A stretch of DNA of 64,000 nt from CAXBCP01 sp038120765 (GTDB lineage Bacteria > Pseudomonadota > Alphaproteobacteria > MPNO01 > UBA830), in assembly GCA_038120765.1 (NCBI GenBank), contig JAYOMI010000004.1, positions 19,237-83,236 of the forward strand, in the 5' to 3' direction. A program made the translations under genes and the position numbers. Below are positions 18,713 through 28,777 of this stretch, one piece after another. Position 1 is the first letter of the stretch; every line of letters begins with the position of its first letter. The notes beneath the pieces were generated by a model, which was not told where the DNA came from, made no database searches, and saw only the letters and a program-made list of their open reading frames with translations.

Positions 18713-18921
18713 AAACCGCCGCGCTCGCCATGTCGCTGCTCGGCATGCTGGCGCTGGCCGTGTGGGGTGCCGTCTATGCCTGGGGCGAGATCGGCGATAT
18801 CGAGATGTCGCTCGCCGGTATTCTTGCGATGGCGGGCGGCGTTATTCTCAGTCTCGCTCTCGGTATCGGACTGATGTTCCTGGTGTTCAAGAGCGAACGC
18901 GACGGGGCAGGCCCCGATTGA
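18709..18921 (+). CDS. Small two-helix membrane protein, 70 aa
   Basis: The start ATG 18709 overlaps the stop of the cupin gene (ATGA). The protein has two hydrophobic segments, about residues 4-25 (TAALAMSLLGMLALAVWGAV) and 34-61, with an acidic connecting stretch (GEIGDIEM), and a charged C-terminus (KSERDGAGPD). The family is unrecognised. The tight overlap on both sides shows translational coupling. Confidence 0.65.
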   Translation: MKTAALAMSLLGMLALAVWGAVYAWGEIGDIEMSLAGILAMAGGVILSLALGIGLMFLVFKSERDGAGPD

Positions 18922-19402
18922 GATATTTTATTTCAATAACCGCCCTGACCGTCCTGACCTTGGGGTTGCTGCTCCCGGTCGCAGCATCGGCGCCGGACCG
19001 GCATGCGGGATATTATTATCCCGAGACCGGGAGCGAGGAGACCTACAAGGCCCGCGCCCGAACCCTGCTCGATAGCGACCGCGACCGCCGGCTCGGTTTC
19101 ATCGTCGGCTTTACGGGCGAGATGGCGCGAGATCCCGCGCCGCTGCGCTTTGCCGTCTTCGCCAAGGGAACCGAGGCGGAGAAGCTGATCATCGTCGCGC
19201 TGGACGACGGGATATTCGCGACCCTGTTCCGCGCCCGCGCAGTGCTGGCGACCCTGACGTCCCGCGTCCGGGCATCCCCGCTGTTTGCCGAACTCGGCGT
19301 CCAGAGCCTGTTCACGTTCTACGATCTCGCCAAGCTGATCGGTTTAAACAGATTACGATTTCAGACGGCCGGACCTGGTCGCATCGCGTCTGGATAGAAT
19401 AA
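18918..19402 (+). pseudogene. Secreted conserved protein with C-terminal frameshift
   Basis: It starts at TTG 18918, overlapping the previous TGA by four bases. A hydrophobic signal (ISITALTVLTLGLLLPVAAS) is followed by HAGYYYPETGSEETYKARAR, RFAVFAKGTEAEKLIIVALD, FRARAVLATLTSRVR and LGVQSLFTFYDLAKLIG. This pattern belongs to a conserved alphaproteobacterial exported protein that is sometimes mislabelled as a molybdopterin-guanine dinucleotide biosynthesis protein. After LIG the annotated frame gives unrelated residues to 19397. The other frame gives KQITISDGRTWSHRVWIE and stops at TAA 19400-19402, which fits the family. One T is missing in GGTTTAAACAG (near 19343). This is probably a homopolymer error. 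Function unknown. Confidence 0.65.
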
Positions 19403-19404
19403 AA

Positions 19405-19430
19405 AAGGGCGGCAGAAGCCGCCCTTTTGA
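19405..19430. terminator. Bidirectional terminator between convergent genes
   Basis: Stem AAGGGCGGC (19405-19413) and GCCGCCCTT (19418-19426) with AGAA loop, followed by T residues on the plus side and by a run of six T on the minus side. It serves both the 18918 operon and the dehydrogenase gene at 19448. Confidence 0.8.
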
Positions 19431-19447
19431 ATGGCCGTGTGCGGGCG

Positions 19448-20557
<1,110 letters not shown>

Positions 20558-20662
20558 GATGTCTGTTCCCTGTTCTTGTGGTCTGACTTTCGTGCCGCAT
20601 GTTTTCAGCGGTTGGGGCTTAATGCAAGGCCTGTGGCCGGGATTTTGGGATTCTCCTGTAAA

Positions 20663-22183
20663 TTATTTCAGTACGTAGCGGCCGTCATCCAGTCGTTCGA
20701 GCCTGCCCGCGGCATAAAACGGTTCCAGCGCCCGTACGACCTCTCTGCCGTCGTCCGAACCGGTCGCATCCATCAGACTGCGAAAAGACTGCGGCCCCGA
20801 CTGCAGGGCTTCCTCAACCGTCATCGATCCGCCGTCCGAAAACACCGGCGGATCGGGGACCTGCCATTCCTGCGAACCGGCCTGTCCGAAGGGGCGTGTC
20901 AGATCGAAGCCCGCCTTGGCGCCCGCGCGGTCTCCCTGTAGCGACGGATCCAGCGGGACGGCGCGGAACCCGCTGGAGGTGACCAGATCCCGGTCGCTCT
21001 GAAAACGTGTGGCGAGCGCCCATTCCATCTGATCGTCATTGAACACATCGATATCGGAATCGACGACGAACACGTGTTTGGTATCGGCGGTGGAACCGAA
21101 CGCGGCGGCGATGGCGTTGCGGGATTCGCCTGGCACACGCTGGTTCAGCGCGATGCGCAGGTTGTACATCCCGCCGGTGGCGGGCGGGCAATACACCGCG
21201 ACCGGTTCACGCACGGCGGATTCAAGGGCCGTCCAGACCGCCTGTTCGGTGCGCAACGCGCAAAGCTGGGCGGTATCGGTGGTGGCCATGTTGCGTCCGC
21301 CGATGGTGGCGGTCTGGAAGACGGCATCCGCACGATGGGTGATGGCTGTCAGATGGAAGACGGGGTTCTGCTTGAGCCGCCCGTAATAGCCGACATATTC
21401 GCCAAAGGGGCCCTCGGGTTCGGTCCATCCGTTGGCGTCGAGGTAGCCCTCGATGATGTATTCGGCATCGGCCGGCACACGGAGGTCGCTGGTGAGGCAT
21501 TTGACGACCGGCACCGGGCTGCCGCGCAGGGCGCCCATCAGGGAGATTTCGTCGGTGGGCGGCGTCATAGCCAGGGCGGCGATGGCATCGGCCGGGTGGG
21601 ACCCGACGGCAAAAGCGACGGGCAACCGGGTCTTGTCGCCATGGGCGCTGCCATAGATCGCCCGCAGGTCGCTCGGCGCGTTCAGGTCGATACCGGCTTC
21701 GCGACGGCCGCGCAGCATCAGGCGCCGCATCCCGACATTGGTGTTTCCGGTGGTTGGGTCCTGCGAAAAATCGAGGGTGGCGGAGATATAGGGCGCGCCG
21801 TCCTGACCGTGCTGCAGGTGAACCGGCAAAGCGGTCAGATCGGCTTCGTTCTCCCGCAGGACGACCTGATGCACGGGTGCATCCGCGCTGTCTATCTCGA
21901 CAGGGGGAAGGGGCGTTCGCAGGCGTCTGGTCGTCTCGTCCAGCAGGCCCTGTTCGTCGGTGCCGAGCGCCAGCGCGAGCCGCCGCCGCGAACCGAAGAC
22001 GTTGCCCGCAAGCTCCTGTCTTTCAGGACCGGCTTTGCGGAACCAGACGCCATGCGGATTGCCTTCCAGCCGTTCAGCGATTGCGGACAGAGGCGTGATC
22101 TCGTCGACCACATCGATCTCGCCGGCGGAGACCATGTCCTCAAGAAAGCGTCGGAACCGGAAGGTTTCTGTGTCTGGCGTCAT
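20663..22183 (-). CDS. UbiD family decarboxylase
   Basis: A complete 506-aa UbiD-type protein. Recognisable stretches are RFRRFLEDMVSAGEIDVVDE at the start, DGAPYISATLDFSQDPTTGN, GMRRLMLRGR, EPEGPFGEYVGYYG (region with the conserved Glu of the prenyl-FMN site) and VVDSDIDVFNDDQMEWALAT. These enzymes need prenylated FMN from UbiX, which is not in the window, and decarboxylate aromatic or alpha,beta-unsaturated acids. Its ATG overlaps the stop of the upstream hydrolase by 4 nt, as last gene of a crotonase-hydrolase-UbiD operon. That context suggests catabolism rather than ubiquinone synthesis. Confidence 0.9.
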   Translation of the reverse strand: MTPDTETFRFRRFLEDMVSAGEIDVVDEITPLSAIAERLEGNPHGVWFRKAGPERQELAGNVFGSRRRLALALGTDEQGLLDETTRRLRTPLPPVEIDSADAPVHQVVLRENEADLTALPVHLQHGQDGAPYISATLDFSQDPTTGNTNVGMRRLMLRGRREAGIDLNAPSDLRAIYGSAHGDKTRLPVAFAVGSHPADAIAALAMTPPTDEISLMGALRGSPVPVVKCLTSDLRVPADAEYIIEGYLDANGWTEPEGPFGEYVGYYGRLKQNPVFHLTAITHRADAVFQTATIGGRNMATTDTAQLCALRTEQAVWTALESAVREPVAVYCPPATGGMYNLRIALNQRVPGESRNAIAAAFGSTADTKHVFVVDSDIDVFNDDQMEWALATRFQSDRDLVTSSGFRAVPLDPSLQGDRAGAKAGFDLTRPFGQAGSQEWQVPDPPVFSDGGSMTVEEALQSGPQSFRSLMDATGSDDGREVVRALEPFYAAGRLERLDDGRYVLK

Positions 22184-22965
22184 TTCGATACCCCTGTTGC
22201 GTCGGCGATCAGTTCCCAGAAGGCGTCCGGATTCTGCACGTGGGCATTGTGGCCCAGCCCGGGGAGGATTCGCGCCGCCGGGTCAATCGACCGGAGATCC
22301 GCGACGGGTACCATCGGGTCCTGTTCCCCGGCGGCCAGCAGGACTGGCGCGCGCGCCGAACGATAAATCTCCCGGGTGTCCGCATAGGCGACGGCGGCGG
22401 CGCGGTTGTCGGCTGCGAGGCGCCATTTGCCGTTTTCTTCGGTCACACCGGTGTGGGCGAGATCGGACTCGGGCGCTACCAGGCCCTTCAGGCCCGACAC
22501 CAGCACGAACCGTTCGCGCGCTTCTGCCGCGCTGTCGAACCAGCGGACGGGCATGGAGATCAGTTTCGCCATGCCTGCGTATTCGTCCTCCGTCCAGTCG
22601 ACCTTAACGCTGGCGGCGATGACGGACGCCGGCGAGACCCCGAAAAGGCCGGAAGCGAGCATGATGCCGACGAGGCCGCCCATGGAATGACCGGCGATGA
22701 CGGGTTTCTCGACACCTTCAAGGAGCGCCGCCATGTCCGCTGCATGGTTGCCGATGCCATAAGCTGCCCGATGGGCGGAGCGGCCATGACCGCGCATGTC
22801 CGGGATAATCCATAGGCCCGGCCATTTTTTCGCGAGGATATCGCGAACGCCGGCCCAGACTGCGCCGGTGCCGGATAACCCGTGCATCAGCAGCAGGGTG
22901 GGGCCGTCGGCCCTGCCGCCGTCCTCGACCCAGAGGTCCGTCCCGCCGACGGTGCGAATACTCAC
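22180..22965 (-). CDS. Alpha/beta hydrolase
   Basis: A 261-aa alpha/beta-hydrolase. The oxyanion HG motif is LLLMHGLSGTGAVW, the nucleophile elbow is VIAGHSMGGLVGI (Ser), the acid is in LLAAGEQDPMVPV and the His in LGHNAH. I chose the GTG at 22965, which overlaps the crotonase stop (GTGA). The frame runs further upstream without a ribosome binding site. It probably cleaves an ester, lactone or C-C bond in the pathway served by the flanking crotonase and UbiD genes. Confidence 0.85.
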   Translation of the reverse strand: MSIRTVGGTDLWVEDGGRADGPTLLLMHGLSGTGAVWAGVRDILAKKWPGLWIIPDMRGHGRSAHRAAYGIGNHAADMAALLEGVEKPVIAGHSMGGLVGIMLASGLFGVSPASVIAASVKVDWTEDEYAGMAKLISMPVRWFDSAAEARERFVLVSGLKGLVAPESDLAHTGVTEENGKWRLAADNRAAAVAYADTREIYRSARAPVLLAAGEQDPMVPVADLRSIDPAARILPGLGHNAHVQNPDAFWELIADATGVSK

Positions 22966-23819
22966 CGGCCTTTCCAGTCCGGTTTGCGTTTTTCGCGGAA
23001 CGCGGCATTTCCTTCGCGCGAGTCCGCCGACTGGATCAGCACGGACTGGCCCAGCCGTTCGATCAGTCGGCCGGTTTCCGTGTCGGTGTTCTGGCAGGTG
23101 TTGATGACATGCTTCGCCATGCCGAGCGCCAGTGGCGCCCGGTCCAAGAGAATGCGGGCGAAGGCAAGCGTGCCCTCCATCAGGTCGTCGGGGGCGAAGA
23201 CGCGGTTCACAAGACCCCACTGTTCGCCCGTCGCCGCATCGACCGGCAGGGTGGTCATCATCATTTCCTTCAGCCGGCCGATTCCGATCATCTGGATCAT
23301 CCGGGATGCCGCGCCAGAGGCGGGTATCACGCCGATATTGTTTTCGGTCAGCACGAACTCGGCGCCCTCGGCCGCTGTCCGGAAATCGCTGGCAATTGCG
23401 ATCTCGACCCCGCCGCCCGCGCAGATGCCGTTGACCATGGCGATTACCGGCTTTTCCATGTTCTCGAGATCATCGAGCATTTCATGATTGGCGCGGACAT
23501 AGGCGCGGTATTGCGGGGACGGCAGGTTGTTCTCGTAATCCAGGCCCAGAATATCGCGTCCGGAACAGAACCCGCGCCCGGCGCCGGTGATGATCAGCAC
23601 ACGGATCGCCTCGTCGAAATTCACGTTCCAGATTACCGAGCGGATCTCGCGGATCATGCGTTCGTCGAAGGCGTTGAGCTTGTCCGGCCGGTTGAGCGTC
23701 AGCAGACCGATATTGCCTTCGATGACCTCGAAGGTGATCGTCTCGAAGCTGTCCGGATGGTCGATAAAGCCGAGTGGTTTGCCGTCCGAGTCAAGGCGGA
23801 CTGTCGGTGCATCCGACAT
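22962..23819 (-). CDS. Enoyl-CoA hydratase/isomerase family protein
   Basis: A 285-aa crotonase. IGLLTLNRPDKLNAFDERMI is the N-terminal signature, the oxyanion loop is GAGRGFCSGRDILGLD, and the second CoA-binding block is GICAGGGVEIAIASDFRT followed by ENNIGVIPASGAA. The position after GVIPA lacks the usual second acid, so it may act as an isomerase, hydrolase or ring-cleaving variant rather than a hydratase. First gene of a three-gene operon. Confidence 0.87.
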   Translation of the reverse strand: MSDAPTVRLDSDGKPLGFIDHPDSFETITFEVIEGNIGLLTLNRPDKLNAFDERMIREIRSVIWNVNFDEAIRVLIITGAGRGFCSGRDILGLDYENNLPSPQYRAYVRANHEMLDDLENMEKPVIAMVNGICAGGGVEIAIASDFRTAAEGAEFVLTENNIGVIPASGAASRMIQMIGIGRLKEMMMTTLPVDAATGEQWGLVNRVFAPDDLMEGTLAFARILLDRAPLALGMAKHVINTCQNTDTETGRLIERLGQSVLIQSADSREGNAAFREKRKPDWKGR

Positions 23820-23904
23820 TCTGTTCCATCCCTTTTATTGATTTCAGGGACATATCATGTCTGGCGGGGCGCTCTGGATCAACCGGGCGATGCCGGTTTC
23901 ATAT

Positions 23905-24804
23905 TCACTGGGGGCGTTGATCGCAGGTCCTATGGGCCTCTAGAAATCCGGTAATCCGCTCATTGACCGGCGCAATGTCGTCGAACGGCGAAGCCATCGC
24001 CATTACGATCCGGTAATGCCCGATTCCGGGCATGAACTCGCTCGTGACCGATGTGCCCGCGGATCGAAGGGCTTCGGCGAATTCCACTGTATTGGAGGGC
24101 CGCACGGTGCCGTCCGCCTCGCCATGCAGAAGCAGAAATGGCGGGGTTTTGCCCGATATGCGTTTGACCGGACGGGCAAGATCGCTATCCGTCAGCCCGG
24201 CAAAGACGCGGCGGGTAGAGCGGTATTCGAAGGGATCGAACGCGTAAGGCCCCGCGACCCCGATCACGCCGCAAATCTGGTCAAAAGAGGCGCTCTCCTT
24301 TTCCAGGTACTGGGCATCCACTGCCAGCAATGCTGCGATATGCGCGCCCGCGGAATGCCCGGCGAGGAAGACGGGGCGCGGGCCCCGGTTCCGATCGACG
24401 AGATTTTTGAGCGTCCAGCGAACGGCTTTGGCCGCATCCGTCATGAAGGCGGGAAACGTGACATCCGGATAGAGCCGGGAGTCAGGAATAACGACGGTGA
24501 TACCCTCGCGCGTCAGCGCTTCGCCGACAAATCGGTACTTGCCGCGCTCCCCGCTTTTCCAGTTGCCCCCGTAGAAGAAAATCACGACTGGTCCGGTCGC
24601 TTGGTCTTTCGCGGGTCGGTAAATGTCGAGCTTCTGGCGCGGCAGCGCGCCATAGGCGATGCCCTGCTGATGATTGTAGTTCCCGTTTGGAACAAGCGTG
24701 TCCAGAATGTTGAGCGGCGAACAGCCGGACAGCAGCCCCGCAAGGACAGGCGCCATCGCCCAGGGGCATCGGCCGAAACGAATAAACGGTCTCAGTGCGT
24801 GCAC
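23905..24804 (-). CDS. Alpha/beta-hydrolase esterase, predicted lipoprotein
   Basis: An esterase of about 299 aa. GTG 24804 gives an N-terminus with the lipobox LAGLLSGC (Cys28). The hormone-sensitive-lipase-like features are YGGNWKSG (oxyanion hole), DSRLYPDVTFPAFMTDAAKA, the elbow FLAGHSAGAHIAAL, the acid in LLLHGEADGTVRP and a His in GIGHY. A longer frame upstream to 25203 overlaps the divergent acylase gene and is rejected. It likely hydrolyses short-chain esters at the cell envelope. The adjacent divergent gene is also a predicted lipoprotein hydrolase. Confidence 0.8.
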   Translation of the reverse strand: MHALRPFIRFGRCPWAMAPVLAGLLSGCSPLNILDTLVPNGNYNHQQGIAYGALPRQKLDIYRPAKDQATGPVVIFFYGGNWKSGERGKYRFVGEALTREGITVVIPDSRLYPDVTFPAFMTDAAKAVRWTLKNLVDRNRGPRPVFLAGHSAGAHIAALLAVDAQYLEKESASFDQICGVIGVAGPYAFDPFEYRSTRRVFAGLTDSDLARPVKRISGKTPPFLLLHGEADGTVRPSNTVEFAEALRSAGTSVTSEFMPGIGHYRIVMAMASPFDDIAPVNERITGFLEAHRTCDQRPQ

Positions 24805-24976
24805 GTTCGGAGCACCTGTTTTGTGAGCAGTGGGTATAACGGTTGGTATACGCAGGATCGCCGGTGGACGGTTTTCGTCGGGATAAAGACTGATCCGATA
24901 CCATCGGCAACACGTAGGTAAGTAAGACGCTGAACCGGGCCGAGCCCCCCGATTACTATCCGGAGTCCCGATTGAT

Positions 24977-27265
24977 ATGTCCCGATCCCGCTTGTCCAGA
25001 ATCGCAGGCCTGACGGTGTTGGCAGGCCTGCTGTCCGCCTGTTTGGTTCTGGCGCCGCTGCCGGCGGAGACATCCGGCGAAGACCGGCTGAAGGCGATCC
25101 CGACCGCCGGGCTGTCCCTTGAGGGCAGGGTCACGATCCACTGGGACGAACACCAGATACCCTTCATCGAAGCGGAGCGGGATGTCGACCTACCCGTCGC
25201 CATCGGACTGGTGCATGCGCACCTGCGCCTCGGTCAGATGGAACTTCTACGCCGGATTTCCCAGGGGCGTATCGCCGAAATGGGCGGACCGCTGGCTGCG
25301 GATATTGACGAAAGACTGCGCATTCTCAATTTCGGCGCGGCCGCGGCGGAGATAGAGGCCGCGCTGCCGCCGGAGAGCCGGGCCTGGCTGGAAGGATATG
25401 TGCGGGGCGTCAATCACTACCAGCAGAACGTAAAGGCGCTGCCGCAGGAATACCGGGTGCTGGGTCTGGAGCGCGAACCCTGGACGGTGCGAGATGTTCT
25501 GACCTTCGGGCGGCTGTCCGGCACGGACGTAAACTGGCTGGTCTATGGAGGGCTACTGAAGCTGCGCGACCGCCAGGACTGGCCGGCGCTTTGGACTCGC
25601 CTCGTTAAAGAGGGGATCTCCTCGGTGCCGAGTTTTGACGGCGACAGGGGTCAGGCCGCCTTCAACGCCCTGCTCGCCGGTGTGTCCAAATCGGGCAGTA
25701 ACAGCCTGGCGATTGCGCCGTCGCACACATCGACCGGATCGGCGATCATGGCAAACGATCCGCATCTCGGGATCACGGCGCCGAATATATGGCTGATCAT
25801 GGGGGTCCATTCGCCGTCCTATCATGTGGTCGGGCTCTCGGTGCCGGGACTGCCGATTTTCGCGATTGGCAGGAACCCGAATATTTCCTGGGGCGGCACC
25901 AACATGCGCGCCGCGTCGTCCGATCTGGTCGATATCTCCAAGGTGCCGGTAGGCGACATCGCGACCCGGCAGGAGAAGATAAAAGTTCGTTGGTGGTTCG
26001 ACCGTAAAATCTCGGTGCGTGAGACCCGCTGGGGGCCTGTCCTGTCCGATGCGCCCCTGCTGAAACGCGAGGACGGACCGCAATTCGCACTGCGCTAGGC
26101 CTGCCACCGGGTTTCCGACGAGGTCGGCGCGATGATGAAAGTGTCGAGGGCGACGAACTTTCAGGAGTTCCGCGCCGCCTTCAAGACCTTCGCCGTTTCC
26201 GGACAGAACATGCTCTATGCGGATGTCGACGGGAATATCGGCCAGGTGTCCGCAGTGAGGCTGCCGAGGCGGCTGAACGGTCTGCCCGCGGACGTCCTCG
26301 TATCCCCCGCGCAGTCGGATGCGGCCTGGGCAAACATGACGGATGTGTCGTCGCTGCCGGTCGCATTCAATCCGGATGACGGGTTCTTGCTGTCGGCGAA
26401 TAACCGACCCGCGCCGGCGGACGTGCCGCTCGGCTATTTCTTTTCGCCTGACGACCGTATGGTGCGCATGCGCGAGATCGTCACCCGGAAAAGCCGTCTG
26501 GATGTCGAGGATATCAAGGCGCTGCAGCGCGATGTTTACATGACATCCTCGGTAAAATTGCGGGATGTTCTTGTCCCCCTCCTTGAGAAGCTGAGCCCGG
26601 CCGATGCGGGGGAGCGGGAGATCGTCTCCCTGATGGCGGACTGGGACGGGCATTACCGGGCGGATTCGCGCGGGGCGCTGGCGTTCGAGCTGTTCTATGC
26701 GGCCTTCAAGAAGCGCTTTGCGGCGCGCCTGATGGGCGAGCGGGATGCCGATACCTATGCCGGGATCGGACGCATCAAGTCCCTGCTGATCGAAGACCTT
26801 GCACGGGCAGACGCGGCGACCATCGCAGTGGATTTGCGGCCCGCCCTTGAAAGCGCTGCCGAAGCGATTACGTCCTTTGCAGACTGGGGAGAGATGCACC
26901 GGCTCGCGATTTCGCACCCGATGGGCTTCCTGCCGGTGATCGGCAGCCGCTATCGCTTCGCCGACTACCCCGTCGGCGGCAGCTCGCATAGCATCATGAA
27001 GACAGCCCATTCGACAACCGATGAGCGCCACAATACGCGGTTCGGCTCCAACGCCCGGCATATCTCCGACATGTCGGATCTGGACCGGAACTATTTCGTG
27101 CTGCTTGGCGGTCAGGACGGCTGGTTCAAAAGCGCGAATTTCCTCGATCAGGTGCCTTACTGGCTTTCGGGAAATTACGTTCAGGTACCGATGCGCCTCG
27201 ACGTGGTCAGGAAAACGTTCGCGCGGAAGACGGTACTCGGGGCTCCGTCCGGTTCAGGGAATTAA
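24977..27265 (+). pseudogene. Penicillin acylase family (Ntn hydrolase) gene with in-frame TAG
   Basis: The full frame is 762 codons. A lipoprotein signal ends LAGLLSAC (Cys22). The alpha part has WDEHQIPFIEAERDVDLPVA. The autocatalytic nucleophile is probably Ser241 in KSGSNSLAIAPS, followed by GSAIMANDPHLGITAPNIW, and the C-terminal part has ISHPMGFLPVIGSRYRF. A single TAG at 26096-26098 (codon 374) follows QFALR. Penicillin acylases normally have Trp near here, so TGG to TAG is the simplest lesion. The frame is otherwise clean on both sides. Intact members are exported amidases acting on acyl-homoserine lactones or amides. Confidence 0.83.
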
Positions 27266-28252
27266 GACGCTCATGCCCGTCGTCGCGCCGGATTCGATGT
27301 CGCGGTGCGCGTCCGCGGCATCCGCAAGCGCATAACGGCGATCGACCGATATCCGTATTTTCCCCCTCAGGACCATGTCGATCAGGGCGTGCGCCCGTGT
27401 CAGGACCGCTTCCCGGTTTGCCAGGTGAATATGAAAAGCGCCGCTGGTGACGTAGAGAGACCCCATCTGGTTCAGCCGGAAAAGATCGAAGGGTGGTATT
27501 GGCCCCGATGCGCTGCCGAACGATACCAGCGTGCCGCGCGGCCGAAGGCAGAGCAGTGAATCCTCGAAGGTCGCGGCACCCACGGAATCATATACCACCG
27601 GCACGCCTTCGCCCGCTGTAAGGGCGCGTACGCGCCCCGGAATGTCGTCCTGGCCGCGGACAAGGGTGTGGTGGCAGCCGAACCCAGCCGCGATATCGGC
27701 CTTTGCCGGCGAGCCGACGATGCCGATGACCCGGGCGCCGAGATGGCTGGCCCACTGGCACAGGATCTGCCCGACGCCGCCGGCGGCCGCATGCACGACA
27801 ATCGTCTCGCCGGCACTGACAGGGTAACAGTCGAACAACAGATAATGCGCCGTCAGGCCCTTGGTGGTCATGGCGGCGGCGGTTTCATCGTCGATTTCGT
27901 CGGGGAGCAAAATCATGCGGTCCGCCGCGATCACCCGGTAATCGCAATAGGCGCCCCGCGGCAGGGTCGGCCCGCCGCTGGAATAGACGACGCGGTCTCC
28001 CGGTTTCAGGTAGTCTATGCCGTCGCCGACCTCTTCAACCACCCCGGCGGCTTCGGCCCCCAGACAATGGGGCAGGGACGGAAAAGGGTACCGGCCGTTA
28101 CGGCTGTGTGTGTCGGCAAAGTTGAGACCGATCGCGGTATGGCGGATCAGTATTTCGCCGAAGCCCGGCGCGCCAAGAGGCACCCGGTCGGTCTGCAGGA
28201 CGTCCGGCCCGCCGTATTCGTGAACCCGCACCTGATTTGCAGTTATCGGCAT
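27254..28252 (-). CDS. NADPH:quinone oxidoreductase / zinc-type alcohol dehydrogenase-like
   Basis: A 332-aa medium-chain reductase. The N-terminus VRVHEYGGPDVLQTDRVPLG, the cofactor site VHAAAGGVGQILCQWASHLG, and absence of zinc cysteines place it with QorA-type quinone reductases. Its C-terminus overlaps the convergent acylase gene by 12 bp. It is the third gene after the dioxygenase alpha and beta genes on the same strand (34 bp after beta) and may process a quinone or enone product of that pathway. Confidence 0.88.
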   Translation of the reverse strand: MPITANQVRVHEYGGPDVLQTDRVPLGAPGFGEILIRHTAIGLNFADTHSRNGRYPFPSLPHCLGAEAAGVVEEVGDGIDYLKPGDRVVYSSGGPTLPRGAYCDYRVIAADRMILLPDEIDDETAAAMTTKGLTAHYLLFDCYPVSAGETIVVHAAAGGVGQILCQWASHLGARVIGIVGSPAKADIAAGFGCHHTLVRGQDDIPGRVRALTAGEGVPVVYDSVGAATFEDSLLCLRPRGTLVSFGSASGPIPPFDLFRLNQMGSLYVTSGAFHIHLANREAVLTRAHALIDMVLRGKIRISVDRRYALADAADAHRDIESGATTGMSVLIP

Positions 28253-28286
28253 GTACCCCTCCCGCCAGTCGATTATGGGGAGAAGC

Positions 28287-28763
28287 CTAGAACGGCACGG
28301 TGAGCCCGTCCATCATGCTGTCGCAATTGACCAACTCGACCTTCTTGGCGCGGATCAGGAAGGAGCCGTCTGTTGGTTCCAGCACGTGCCAGAGCGTGCC
28401 GGCAAAATGACGCTGTTTGTCCCGCCTGTATTCGGTGAGCTGGAACTTCGAGCGCACTCTTATCGCGCCGTCTTCTTCGCGCTCGACCGTGGCATTGACA
28501 ACGATCCGGCTGGTGCGGGCGACAGGCGTCTGGGTGTGCAGCTTTCCGGCAACAAGCCGCCGCACCCTGGTCTCCAGAAGTTGGCGGTCGTCATACATCA
28601 GCGAAATGTTGGTCCGGGGGCTTTCCTGGTTTTCTTCTATGGGTACCCAGTAGGTCGCATTCCGGGTGAACAGGGCGAGCCAGTCTTCCCAGCGGCGTTC
28701 GTCCAGGATGCGGGCTTCCTCGATCAGGAATTGTTCTATTTCGGCGGGTGCGGGCGATGACAT
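28287..28763 (-). CDS. Ring-hydroxylating dioxygenase beta (small) subunit
   Basis: A 158-aa SnoaL-like beta subunit. IEQFLIEEARILDERRWEDW and LALFTRNATYWVPI are typical, as is RHFAGTLWHVLEPTDGSFLI. The start ATG 28763 is 14 bp after the alpha-subunit stop. The longer frame upstream lies within the alpha gene and is rejected. Beta subunits have a structural role in the alpha3beta3 oxygenase. Confidence 0.88.
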   Translation of the reverse strand: MSSPAPAEIEQFLIEEARILDERRWEDWLALFTRNATYWVPIEENQESPRTNISLMYDDRQLLETRVRRLVAGKLHTQTPVARTSRIVVNATVEREEDGAIRVRSKFQLTEYRRDKQRHFAGTLWHVLEPTDGSFLIRAKKVELVNCDSMMDGLTVPF

Positions 28764-28777
28764 GGTTCCGGATTCCT

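Noticed and set aside
25553..27061. Long minus-strand frame over the penicillin acylase gene
   Set aside because: Antisense shadow. The sense strand carries recognised motifs over the same interval.
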